From Polaribacter butkevichii (GTDB taxonomy: Bacteria > Bacteroidota > Bacteroidia > Flavobacteriales > Flavobacteriaceae), in the NCBI RefSeq assembly GCF_038024105.1, contig NZ_CP150661.1, positions 2,747,001 to 2,811,000 on the forward strand: a stretch of DNA of 64,000 bases, in the 5' to 3' direction. Within the stretch, counting starts at the first letter, position 1. Each line of letters begins with the position of its first letter. The notes under the pieces are model-generated. The model was given only the letters and a program-made list of their open reading frames with translations. It searched no databases and was not told the origin of the DNA. Shown one piece after another: positions 49,415-57,930 of the stretch. The translations under genes were made by a program, and so were the position numbers.

Positions 49415-50417
49415 AAAAACTTTTTTTTGTGTTGATGCACACACTTGTGGGAATCCTGTGAGAGTTGTTGCAGGTGGTGGTCCTAACTTAATTGGCGCAA
49501 ATATGAGCGAAAAGCGTCAGCATTTCTTAAAAGAATTCGATTGGATTCGAAAAGGCTTAATGTTTGAACCAAGAGGTCATGATATGATGAGTGGTTCTAT
49601 TTTATTTCCACCTCACAATCTAGCAAACGATTTTGCCATTTTATTTATAGAAACTTCTGGCTGTTTGCCAATGTGTGGTCATGGAACAATTGGCACAATT
49701 ACAATTGCGATAGAAGAAGGTTTGATAACCCCAAAAATTCCTGGCAAAATTAGAATGGAAGCGCCTGCAGGTTTGGTTGAAATTGAATACAAAACCACAG
49801 GAAAAAAAGTAGATTGGGTAAAATTAAAAAATGTAAAAAGTTATTTAGCTGCAGAAAACTTAACTGTAGACTGTCCTGAATTAGGTGAACTTACTTTTGA
49901 TGTTTCTTATGGAGGAAATTTTTATGCAATTGTAGATCCGCAGAAAAATTTTAGTGGTATTCATAACTTTACAGCAAGTAAAATTGTTCAATATTCGCAA
50001 ATAGTAAGAGCAAATATCAATTTAAAATACCCTAATTTATTTGTGCATCCAGAAGATGAAACCATTAAGGATGTAACACACATGTTGTGGACAGGCAATC
50101 CTTTAGATTCAACATCTTCTGGCAGAAATGCAGTTTTTTATGGCGATAAAGCAATTGATAGAAGCCCTTGTGGAACAGGTACTTCTGCAAGATTAGCACA
50201 ATTATTTGGGAAAGGAAAATTAAAGGTTGGTGAAGAGTTTATTCATGAAAGCTTTATCGGTTCTAAATTTACAGGTTTAGTGGAAGAAGTAACCACTTTA
50301 AATGGCAAACCTGCAATAATACCAAGCGTAAAAGGATGGGCAAAAATTTATGGTTACAATACAATTATTATTGATGATGAAGATGATCCTTATGCACATG
50401 GTTTTCAAGTGATTTAA
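49407..50417 (+). CDS. 4-hydroxyproline 2-epimerase (proline racemase family)
   Basis: This enzyme has 336 residues. Both catalytic cysteines are kept: Cys90 in LPMCGHGTIGT and Cys255 in RSPCGTGTSARLAQL. A Cys/Cys pair means epimerase or racemase, not the trans-3-hydroxyproline dehydratase that has Thr at the second place. CVDAHTCGNPVRVV and FEPRGHDMMSGSI are family blocks. It converts trans-4-hydroxy-L-proline to cis-4-hydroxy-D-proline in the cytoplasm, the first step of the pathway. The start codon lies inside the end of the DUF885 gene (8-base overlap), which indicates translational coupling. Proline racemase activity is less likely given the three other Hyp-pathway genes. Confidence 0.93.
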   Translation: MSRKTFFCVDAHTCGNPVRVVAGGGPNLIGANMSEKRQHFLKEFDWIRKGLMFEPRGHDMMSGSILFPPHNLANDFAILFIETSGCLPMCGHGTIGTITIAIEEGLITPKIPGKIRMEAPAGLVEIEYKTTGKKVDWVKLKNVKSYLAAENLTVDCPELGELTFDVSYGGNFYAIVDPQKNFSGIHNFTASKIVQYSQIVRANINLKYPNLFVHPEDETIKDVTHMLWTGNPLDSTSSGRNAVFYGDKAIDRSPCGTGTSARLAQLFGKGKLKVGEEFIHESFIGSKFTGLVEEVTTLNGKPAIIPSVKGWAKIYGYNTIIIDDEDDPYAHGFQVI

Positions 50418-50442
50418 GTTGATTGTTACATAAAACTAAATT

Positions 50443-50463
50443 ATTCTGAACTTGTTTCAGAAT
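50443..50463. repeat. Short palindrome of the flavobacterial intergenic-repeat type
   Basis: ATTCTGA and TCAGAAT flank the 7-base centre ACTTGTT, followed by CTTA. Similar TTCTGAACTTGTTTCAGAAT palindromes recur between flavobacterial genes. It has no T run, so is unlikely to be a terminator. Only one copy is seen in this window. Confidence 0.45.
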
Positions 50464-50494
50464 CTTATAACATTATTAATTTAAACAAACTAAA

Positions 50495-52753
50495 ATGAAG
50501 CATTTCTTAAGAGCATTAGTTCTTTTTTTAATAAGTTCAGTAACTATTACTGCTCAAGAAATAACAAAAGAAGACTATAAAAGGGCAGTAAACTTTGGCT
50601 ACAGTAAATTAATTAATAAGCAAGTTTTTAATTTACAAACAAATGTAAATTGGTTTAAAGATGGTTCGGGTTTTTGGTTTATCGATTACAGTAAAAATAA
50701 TAAAACGTATAACACAGTAAGCTTTAAAAATAAAAAAGTAGTTGAACTTTTTAACCATCAAAAATTTGCAAAAAGTTTATCAGAAGCATTAAATAAAGAA
50801 GTAAAAGCAACTAATTTATCGCTTTCAAATATTGAAAAATTAGATGGTATTCTAACTTTTTCTGTTGATAATAAAACCTTCAACTTAAATTTAAAAGATT
50901 ATCAACTAAAAGAAAAACCAACGAAAACAGCGCAAGAAAAACCAAATAATTTTGAAAGTAGATCGCCAGATAAAAAATGGATTGCTTTTGTAAAAGAGTA
51001 TAATTTATTTATAAAATCTACAGAAACAAACCAAGAATTTCAACTAAGTAAAAACGGAAAAAAAGGATACGAATATGCCTCTTGGTATGGTTGGTCTGAT
51101 ATGATGGAAGGAGAAAATGGGGAAAGACCAAAACATTTTTCTGTAAAATGGTCCAAAGACTCGAAATGGATTGCCACGAATATTGTAGATACAAGAAATG
51201 CAAAAAAAATGTATTTGTTAAATTGGGCAATAGATTCTTTATACAAACCAAAATTATTGTCTTATTACAGAGGTTCTCCTGGAGATACAACCATGGTAAA
51301 AAGTATTCCTGTATTTTTTAATATTGACACAAAAAATGAAGTAAAAACAAACTTACCAACTCAAACTCACATAAATACTGTAAGTGTAAATTGGACAAAT
51401 AAATCTGGCGAGTTTATTGCCAATTATAAAGAGAGAGGTTTTTTTAATGAATATGTAAAACTCATCGATTTAAACACAAATTCTGAAGAAGTTTTAATTC
51501 ACGAAAAAGATTCTATTGGCATTGATGCTTTTGAATTTAGGCTTACAGAAAACAAAGAAAATATCATTTATTTGTCAGAAAAATCGGGATGGAAACAGTT
51601 GTATTTATTTGATGTAAAAACAAAAAAATCTAAACTTTTAACAAGTGATGGTTATTACATTAACAATATTGAATTTATTGATGATAAAAAGGAAGTTGTA
51701 TATTTTTTAGCATCAGGAAAAGAGGAAGGAAACAATCCATATCATCAGCAATTATACAAAGTTACTTTTAAAGGAAAAGAAACGTTATTAACGCCAGAAA
51801 ACACGCATCACATTGTCCATTTTTCAAAGGATAAAAAATATTTTGTAGATAATTTTTCTACGATAGAAAAACCAACAAAAACAGTTTTAAGAGAAACAAT
51901 ATCTGGTAAAATAATTACAGAATTAACAAATGCAGATGTTTCTGAAATTACAGAAATAGGTTGGACAGCTCCAAAACCATTTTCGTTAATTGCAAAAGAT
52001 AATAAAACAACTATTTATGGTGCTTTTTGGAGACCTTCTAATTTTGATGCTTCTAAAAAATATCCAATTATAGATGCCACTTATACAGGACCACATACAC
52101 AACGTTTTCCAAAATCTTTTAATTTAATTTATACTGAACAATCGTTGGCAGAATTAGGTTTTATTGTGGTTAGAATTGATGGCTTAGGAACTGCAGGAAG
52201 ATCAAAAGAATTTAAAGCACATTCTTATTTAAACATGCAAAATAATTTAGAAGACCATGTTTTAGCAATTAAGTATTTAGCAGAAAAATATGCTTTTATA
52301 GATGTAAATAAAGTTGGAATTTACGGGCATTCTGCTGGAGGTTATGATACTGGAAGAGCTATGGTTGGTTTTCCTGATTTTTATAAAGTTGGTGTTGCCA
52401 GCTCTGGAGATCATGATTTTAGAATGGAAAAAGCTTGGTGGCCAGAAATGTATATGGGGTGGCCAGTTGATGAAAGATACCATAAAGCATCTAATATTAC
52501 CAATGCAAAAAACTTAAAAGGAAAACTACTATTGGTTCATGGAGGAATTGATGAAAACGTAAACCCTTCTGCAACGTTTAAATTTGCTGAAGCACTTATA
52601 AAAGCAGATAAAGAGTTTGATTTATTGATTATTCCAAGTCAAAAACATGGATATAGTGGAGATTCTTACAAATATTTTACAAAGAAAAGATGGAACTATT
52701 TTGTAGAACATCTTTTAGAAACAAAACCAATTTGGAATTTTAATTTAGAGTAG
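50495..52753 (+). CDS. S9 (dipeptidyl peptidase IV) family serine peptidase
   Basis: This enzyme has 752 residues with a signal peptide (TITAQ, residue ~21). The N-terminal beta-propeller (~50-490) includes the DPP-IV marks YEYASWYGWSDMMEGENGE and VKWSKDSKWIATNIVDTRN. The alpha/beta hydrolase domain (~490-752) has Ser613 in IYGHSAGGYDT, Asp in VHGGIDENVNPS and His in PSQKHGYSGDS. It should release X-Pro or X-Hyp dipeptides in the periplasm. It sits between the epimerase and the D-Hyp dehydrogenase, which gives it a role in supplying Hyp-containing fragments. The 77-base gap upstream carries a small palindrome. An overlapping ORF on the plus strand near 52314 is a shadow. Confidence 0.93.
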   Translation: MKHFLRALVLFLISSVTITAQEITKEDYKRAVNFGYSKLINKQVFNLQTNVNWFKDGSGFWFIDYSKNNKTYNTVSFKNKKVVELFNHQKFAKSLSEALNKEVKATNLSLSNIEKLDGILTFSVDNKTFNLNLKDYQLKEKPTKTAQEKPNNFESRSPDKKWIAFVKEYNLFIKSTETNQEFQLSKNGKKGYEYASWYGWSDMMEGENGERPKHFSVKWSKDSKWIATNIVDTRNAKKMYLLNWAIDSLYKPKLLSYYRGSPGDTTMVKSIPVFFNIDTKNEVKTNLPTQTHINTVSVNWTNKSGEFIANYKERGFFNEYVKLIDLNTNSEEVLIHEKDSIGIDAFEFRLTENKENIIYLSEKSGWKQLYLFDVKTKKSKLLTSDGYYINNIEFIDDKKEVVYFLASGKEEGNNPYHQQLYKVTFKGKETLLTPENTHHIVHFSKDKKYFVDNFSTIEKPTKTVLRETISGKIITELTNADVSEITEIGWTAPKPFSLIAKDNKTTIYGAFWRPSNFDASKKYPIIDATYTGPHTQRFPKSFNLIYTEQSLAELGFIVVRIDGLGTAGRSKEFKAHSYLNMQNNLEDHVLAIKYLAEKYAFIDVNKVGIYGHSAGGYDTGRAMVGFPDFYKVGVASSGDHDFRMEKAWWPEMYMGWPVDERYHKASNITNAKNLKGKLLLVHGGIDENVNPSATFKFAEALIKADKEFDLLIIPSQKHGYSGDSYKYFTKKRWNYFVEHLLETKPIWNFNLE

Positions 52754-52756
52754 AAC

Positions 52757-54004
52757 ATGAGTAGAAATATAGTAATTATTGGCGGTGGAATTATAGGTGT
52801 TTGCACTGCTTATTACCTTCAAAAAGAAGGGTGTAAAGTTACCGTTATTGATAAAACAAATATGGATTCTGGTGCTTCTCATGTAAATGCAGGGTATATA
52901 ACTCCAAGTCATTTTATACCATTGGCAACTCCTGGAATTATTACAAAAGGCATTAAATGGATGTTTAATTCTTCTAGTCCATTTTACGTAAAACCAAGGT
53001 TAGATATCGATTTTTTAAAGTGGAGTTTAGCGTTTAAAAAATCTGCCACAAAAGAAAAAGTAGCCAAAGCAATACAACCAATTTTAAACATTAATTTGTT
53101 GGGGAGAGATTTGTATGAAGATTTAAAAAACACAAACGATTTTAATTTTCATTATGAGAAAAAAGGGTTGTTGATGTTTTATAAATCTGATAAAGTTGGA
53201 GAGGAAGAATGGGAAGTTGGTAAAATAGGAATTCAGCAAGGTTTGCAGGTTGAAAACTTATCAGCTAAAGAAGTGGCAAAAATAGAACCCAATGCAAATT
53301 TAGATATTAAAGGTGCCGTTTATTATCATTCTGATGCACATATGACTCCAAATTTATTTATGAAAGAAATGATTTCTTATCTAGAAAAAAATGGCGTTAC
53401 TTTTTATAAAAATGAAACTGTAAATGATTTACAAATTTCAAGAGGTGAAATTTCATCAATAATAACCAATAAAAGAGCATTAAAAGCAGATGAGGTTGTT
53501 TTGGCAGCAGGCAGTTGGAGTCCGATAATTACAAAAAAGCTGGGTTTAAAAATACCAATTCAAGCTGGAAAAGGCTATAGTATTAATGTTAAGAGCGATA
53601 CAAAAATTACGATTCCATCAATTTTATGCGAAGCAAAAGTAGCAGTTACGCCTATGAACGGTTTTACCCGTTTTGCAGGAACTATGGAAATTGCAGGTAT
53701 TAATCATGATATTAACCCAAAAAGAGTTGCAGCAATTGCAAATGCAGGTAAAAGTTATTATAAAAACTTAGAAATTTCATCCAAAGAAAAAGAAACTGCA
53801 AATTGTGGTTTAAGACCTTGCTCTCCTGATGGATTGCCTTATATTGGGAAATCAAACAAATGTAAAAATTTAACCATTGCAACTGGTCACGCAATGATGG
53901 GGTGGAGTTTAGGCCCTGTAACAGGTAAGCTAGTATCAGAAATTATTTCTGATAAAAAATTATCTTTAAATATAGATTCATTTCATCCAGATAGAAAATT
54001 TTAA
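52757..54004 (+). CDS. FAD-dependent D-amino-acid (cis-4-hydroxy-D-proline) dehydrogenase
   Basis: This is a DAO-family flavoprotein of 415 residues. The N-terminal Rossmann motif is VIIGGGIIGVCTAYYLQKEG (residues ~5-24), followed by GASHVNAGYITPSHF. The C-terminal FAD site is GLRPCSPDGLPYIGKS and TGHAMMGWSLGPVTGKLVSE. The closest functional fit is the D-hydroxyproline dehydrogenase that makes 1-pyrroline-4-hydroxy-2-carboxylate and passes electrons to the respiratory chain. It starts 3 bases after the DPP stop and ends 2 bases before the M24B gene, in a tight operon. A general D-amino-acid dehydrogenase is the alternative, but the epimerase product is its obvious substrate. Confidence 0.9.
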   Translation: MSRNIVIIGGGIIGVCTAYYLQKEGCKVTVIDKTNMDSGASHVNAGYITPSHFIPLATPGIITKGIKWMFNSSSPFYVKPRLDIDFLKWSLAFKKSATKEKVAKAIQPILNINLLGRDLYEDLKNTNDFNFHYEKKGLLMFYKSDKVGEEEWEVGKIGIQQGLQVENLSAKEVAKIEPNANLDIKGAVYYHSDAHMTPNLFMKEMISYLEKNGVTFYKNETVNDLQISRGEISSIITNKRALKADEVVLAAGSWSPIITKKLGLKIPIQAGKGYSINVKSDTKITIPSILCEAKVAVTPMNGFTRFAGTMEIAGINHDINPKRVAAIANAGKSYYKNLEISSKEKETANCGLRPCSPDGLPYIGKSNKCKNLTIATGHAMMGWSLGPVTGKLVSEIISDKKLSLNIDSFHPDRKF

Positions 54005-54006
54005 GT

Positions 54007-55221
54007 ATGAATAAATACGGAATTGGAGGTTCTACTTCAGAAAAAGAATTAGCGAAAATACAACCTTTAGAAAGTAGCGTAAAACCAATACAAAAAGTAG
54101 AATACAAGCAGCGAATTCATAAAATTTGTAATTTAATGAAAGCGAATAATGTACAAGCAATATATGTAAATGCAGGTGCAAATTTACTGTATTTTACAGG
54201 CACACATTGGGGTGCAAGTGAAAGAATGGTTGGTGCACTTTTATTGCCAAATGAAGAGGTACATTATATAGCACCAAATTTCGAAAAAGGAACGATTCAG
54301 GATTTTTTAGAAGTTGAAGGAACAATTCATTGTTGGGAAGAACATGAAAATCCGCATACATTATTCTTTGATGTTTTAAAAGAAAATAAGATTAATCCTG
54401 GAGAAATTCAAGTAGATGAAACTACACCTTTTTCTATTATAAATGGATTATTAAAAGAAAAAGAAGCTTTTAAAATAACAACTGCAACTGCTTTTATTTC
54501 AGAATGTAGAATGATAAAATCGGCAGCAGAAATTGCCATTATTCAACATGTAATGAATATTACTTTAGAGGTTCAAAAAGCAGCTGCAAAAATTTTAAGA
54601 GTTGGTATTTCTACCAAAGAAGTAGAAAATTTTATACATGAAGCACATAAAAAATACGGAGTTTCTTCTGGCTCTTATTTTTGTATTGTTTTATTTGGTG
54701 TAGATTCTTCTTTTCCACATGGTGTTAAAAATTCGAAAAATTTAGAAATGAATGATGTTGTTTTGGTAGACACAGGTTGCCAATTGTATGATTATATTTC
54801 TGATATTACAAGAACCTACGTTTTTGGAGAAGCCAATGAGCTACAACACAAAATATGGAACATCGAAAAAGAAACGCAACAAGCAGCTTTTGAAGCTTCT
54901 ATTTTGGGAAACTCTTGTAGTTCTGTTGATGATGCATCAAGAAAAATTTTAGAAAAACACCATTTAGGACCTGATTATAAATTACCAGGTTTACCTCACA
55001 GAACTGGTCATGGAATTGGGTTGCAAATTCACGAATACCCTTATATTGTTAAAGGAGATAAAACAACATTAGTAGAAGGAATTACATTTAGTAATGAACC
55101 TATGATTTGCGTGCCAAATGAATTTGGAATTCGTTTAGAGGATCATATTTATATGACAGAAAATGGTGCAGAATGGTTTACAAAACCAGCACATTCTATA
55201 GAAAATCCTTTTGGTGTTTAA
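54007..55221 (+). CDS. M24B Xaa-Pro peptidase (aminopeptidase P/prolidase type)
   Basis: This peptidase has 404 residues and no signal peptide, so it is cytoplasmic. The N-terminal creatinase-like domain (~30-165) has IYVNAGANLLYFTGTHWGAS. The pita-bread catalytic domain has the five metal ligands: Asp in VLVDTGCQ, Asp in YISDITRTY, His in PHRTGHGIGLQIHEYP, Glu in FSNEPMICVP and Glu in IRLEDHIYM. It would split X-Pro or X-Hyp dipeptides and give free hydroxyproline for the epimerase. It is the last gene of the hydroxyproline operon; the convergent minus-strand gene ends 23 bases away. Confidence 0.93.
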   Translation: MNKYGIGGSTSEKELAKIQPLESSVKPIQKVEYKQRIHKICNLMKANNVQAIYVNAGANLLYFTGTHWGASERMVGALLLPNEEVHYIAPNFEKGTIQDFLEVEGTIHCWEEHENPHTLFFDVLKENKINPGEIQVDETTPFSIINGLLKEKEAFKITTATAFISECRMIKSAAEIAIIQHVMNITLEVQKAAAKILRVGISTKEVENFIHEAHKKYGVSSGSYFCIVLFGVDSSFPHGVKNSKNLEMNDVVLVDTGCQLYDYISDITRTYVFGEANELQHKIWNIEKETQQAAFEASILGNSCSSVDDASRKILEKHHLGPDYKLPGLPHRTGHGIGLQIHEYPYIVKGDKTTLVEGITFSNEPMICVPNEFGIRLEDHIYMTENGAEWFTKPAHSIENPFGV

Positions 55222-55244
55222 TTTTATCTAAAATTAATAGAAAA

Positions 55245-55982
55245 CTATTGTTTTACTATTTTTAATGTTTCAACGACATTGTTTTTATCGATATATTTTA
55301 TAAAATATAAACCAGTAGATAAGTTACTGATATCGTATTCATTTAAATTGATTTTACGTATGCTTTTGGTAATTTCTTTTCCCAAAGAATCAAAGAAAGA
55401 AACTTTACTAAATGCTTTTTCTGTAAGGATTTTAAAAGTGTTTTTTACAGGATTTGGTTGTATAGAAATTACATTATTATTTAAAAATGCTGCATCTGTA
55501 GAAAGTGTAGAATTTTCTAAAAGCATTATTTCATCGATATAACCAACTTCGCCCATATTATTTAAAATTTGTATGGCAGGTTCATTTTTAAACCCTAAAT
55601 CAGGAAAAATAATAATGGAATTCACTTCAATTTTCTCTTCTTGAGCACTAATAGGAAATACAATTGTTTGCCAAGTATTTAAATTTGTATATTTTTCTGT
55701 AGGTCTAATAAGTGATGAAATTATAGCGTCTGAACCTCCATTCTTGCTAGCAACTTGTATAGCAATATCTGGTTGTGCTTTGTAATTTATCATCATTTGA
55801 ATATATCTAGTAGTATTTGGAGGAATGGTAAATTGATCAAAAGAAAAGGTAATTAATGCTTCTTCATTATCGGTAGTTCTCCATACTTTAATACAATTTT
55901 CTGTATTATTAGCTTGTCCGTAAATAAGTATTGAACAACACAATAAAAATGTGATGTTAAAAAATGTTTTTTTGGTCATCAT
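55245..55982 (-). CDS. T9SS-exported beta-sandwich protein, paralogue of 42936
   Basis: This protein has 245 residues with a signal peptide (ends ILIYGQ, residue ~22). It starts straight at NNTENCIKVWRTTDNEEALITF, then MINYKAQPDIAIQVA, TWQTIVFPI, IIIFPDLGF and VGYIDEIMLLE, the same module as in the 42936 and 56017 proteins but without the initial NDFE/QDFE strand. A T9SS sorting tail closes it (IQPNPVKNTFKIL ... STGLYFIKYIDKNN). No enzyme motif; probable glycan binding. It reads leftward, 34 bases after the SGNH gene, convergent with the hydroxyproline operon. Met1 or Met2 could be the start. Confidence 0.72.
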   Translation of the reverse strand: MMTKKTFFNITFLLCCSILIYGQANNTENCIKVWRTTDNEEALITFSFDQFTIPPNTTRYIQMMINYKAQPDIAIQVASKNGGSDAIISSLIRPTEKYTNLNTWQTIVFPISAQEEKIEVNSIIIFPDLGFKNEPAIQILNNMGEVGYIDEIMLLENSTLSTDAAFLNNNVISIQPNPVKNTFKILTEKAFSKVSFFDSLGKEITKSIRKINLNEYDISNLSTGLYFIKYIDKNNVVETLKIVKQ

Positions 55983-56016
55983 AAAGAATTAGTACTTGAT
56001 TGTTTTGTTGAAGTTT

Positions 56017-57336
56017 TTAAAAAAACTTTATAATTTCGTTAGATATTAAGGTATGTCCGGCAGCATTTGGATGATTAAAAGAAGATAAATAATTATTTAC
56101 GTTATTACCTGCCAATACTGCTTTTTTAAATTGCTCGTAACTATCAACCAAAGCAACTCCATTTTCTGTTGCTAATCTTTTAACTTGTTCTGTATGCTGG
56201 TATAGCTCTGTAGTTGTAGATAACATGTCTACATCTCTAAAAGGAGATGGTGTTAATAGAATAACCTTAATACCTTTTGCAACAGCTTTTTTAATCATTT
56301 CATCCCAAGCAGCATAAGTTGCCTCTAATCCTTGAGAACGATCATTTAAACTGTAATCTATAAATAAAACATCTGGTTTGTAAACCAATACATCTTCATC
56401 AAATCTTCTGGCTCCTTGTATAGAGTTTTCTCCACCAATTGATGTTTTAATCGTATTTATAACAGCTGTTGGGTATTTTGCAGATAATTTTTGCAATACT
56501 TGATGTGGATAAGAATTTAGTGTATTTACTATTGGTGTTTGATTGTATCCAGAAGGTACTGAGTGTCCGTGAAAAACCAAATTAATAGTTCTATTTGCTG
56601 GCCAATTTTTTACGAGTTCTAATTTTACGTTTGTTAAATAATCTTTATAAGTTGTTTCTTCGCTATCGGTATCATTTAGTTTAATTTCATCAATATAACC
56701 GAAAGAATCGGTATTGTTTAATATTTTTTTAATAGGAGAGTTTTCAAAACCAGCATCTGGAAAAATAACAATCGCTTTAATTTGAGCACCATTTTGTCCG
56801 CCATTAATTTTAAAAGTTAACGTTTGCCAGTTTCCAAAATTAGTATATTTATTAATAGGTCTAATAGCAACAGTAGCGCTTCCGTTAGAATTTTCATCCT
56901 CTCCATCTATTCGTATAGCAATATCTGGCTCTGCAGGATAGTTTACTGCCATTGTTATATATTTTATTGTATTAGCAGGAATAATAGCTTCATTTGCAAC
57001 AGGAAAAGCAATTAATTCGAACCAATTATTAGTAGTTCTTCCTACTCTAATACAATTTGCTGTGTTATTTTGTTCGCTACTATTAGGGTTTGGTGCATTT
57101 AAAATACTTGCACCACTTCTAGCAACAACATTTGGTGAGTTAGGTTCAAAGTCGTTTAAAATTATGCTATTATTTTTAGTAAGACTTGGGTTTTTAACGA
57201 TTGTAAACTTTGCATCATTTTTAGCAACCACGCTTGGTGAATCTGTTTCAAAATCATTTAGAATTGTATTTTGGGAGAAAACAGCTCCATAACCACAAAT
57301 TATAAAGGCGATAAAAAATAGTATTTTATTTTTCAT
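56017..57336 (-). CDS. Beta-sandwich module fused to SGNH hydrolase, secreted
   Basis: This protein has 439 residues with a signal peptide (GAVFSQ, residue 22). Residues 25-92 are a tandem 34-residue duplication (ILNDFETDSPSVVAK and ILNDFEPNSPNVVAR). The beta-sandwich module follows to ~225 (NCIRVGRTTNNWFELIAFPV, YPAEPDIAIRI, IVIFPDAGF, FGYIDEIKL). The SGNH domain (~235-439) is close to the protein at 7105: FHGHSVPSGYN, TSIGGENSIQGARRF, DYSLNDRSQG and SFNHPNAAGH. The Asp usually before the catalytic His is Ser here. It is probably an esterase acting on the PUL glycan, with the module as anchor. Together with 55245 it links the far side of the hydroxyproline block to the PUL. Confidence 0.8.
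   Translation of the reverse strand: MKNKILFFIAFIICGYGAVFSQNTILNDFETDSPSVVAKNDAKFTIVKNPSLTKNNSIILNDFEPNSPNVVARSGASILNAPNPNSSEQNNTANCIRVGRTTNNWFELIAFPVANEAIIPANTIKYITMAVNYPAEPDIAIRIDGEDENSNGSATVAIRPINKYTNFGNWQTLTFKINGGQNGAQIKAIVIFPDAGFENSPIKKILNNTDSFGYIDEIKLNDTDSEETTYKDYLTNVKLELVKNWPANRTINLVFHGHSVPSGYNQTPIVNTLNSYPHQVLQKLSAKYPTAVINTIKTSIGGENSIQGARRFDEDVLVYKPDVLFIDYSLNDRSQGLEATYAAWDEMIKKAVAKGIKVILLTPSPFRDVDMLSTTTELYQHTEQVKRLATENGVALVDSYEQFKKAVLAGNNVNNYLSSFNHPNAAGHTLISNEIIKFF
57061..57264 (-). repeat. Internal tandem duplication in the SGNH fusion gene
   Basis: Two 102-base units encode residues 25-58 and 59-92 of the minus-strand protein, beginning ILNDFETDSPSVVAKNDA and ILNDFEPNSPNVVARSGA. They have drifted at synonymous and replacement sites, so the duplication is not very recent. 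It doubles the first strand of the beta-sandwich module. Confidence 0.75.
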
Positions 57337-57930
57337 TTTAAAGTTTTAAATTGAGGTTGAAAGGTAGTTGTTATTCCGATTTTAAAAATGTACAATTATA
57401 TAGATTATATAGATTATATTTTTAATTAGATATATTTTGTAATAAATATAATACTGAAAATTACTTCTCAAATTTAAGAAGTATAGAAGTGTTTACTATT
57501 TATAAAGTAAAGCAGTGTAGTGTCTGTTTAAAACCTTTTAAGGTTGTTATAAGCGATAGAGCTCTATACCCAATCTAAAAATAAATATTGCCGTGTTTAC
57601 AGTCGTTTAGATTCTTCTATAAAAAAGTAAAATACTAAACCACTAGAAATATAAATAACTTAATAAAAAAAATATGAAGAGAAAAATCAAATTATTTTGA
57701 AAACGGAAAAACGAGAAGAATATTCATTTTATTTAAATGGAAATTCAGTGAAATGCTGTCCCAAATAGTTACTAAATTTGGGACGTAAATAGAATGTATT
57801 TTCCTTTTACAAAACAATCCTCTTTAAAACTCCCAACTCAATATTTGATTTACTGTAAAATACAATAGTATAAATGCGAGATTATTAGTAAAATTCACTA
57901 AGTTTATCGAAAAATCACTAAATATTGTAT
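57337..57930. other. Gene-free stretch with repeats, upstream of the decayed TA locus
   Basis: About 590 bases with no gene I can support. It has short TATATAGATT-type repeats near 57391-57430 and a perfect 9-base inverted repeat, GTCCCAAAT (57758-57766) and ATTTGGGAC (57776-57784). The latter could be a protein site or a relic of an insertion-sequence end. A short open frame before it (KREEYSFYLNGNSVKCCP) ends at 57767 and resembles nothing I recognise. Confidence 0.4.

Noticed and set aside
52314..52517. Plus-strand frame inside the S9 peptidase gene
   Set aside because: Overlaps the catalytic domain in another frame; no signal of coding on its own.
57758..57784. Perfect 9-base inverted repeat as an insertion-sequence end
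   Set aside because: No transposase, no partner end and no target duplication seen; kept only as a note on the intergenic stretch.
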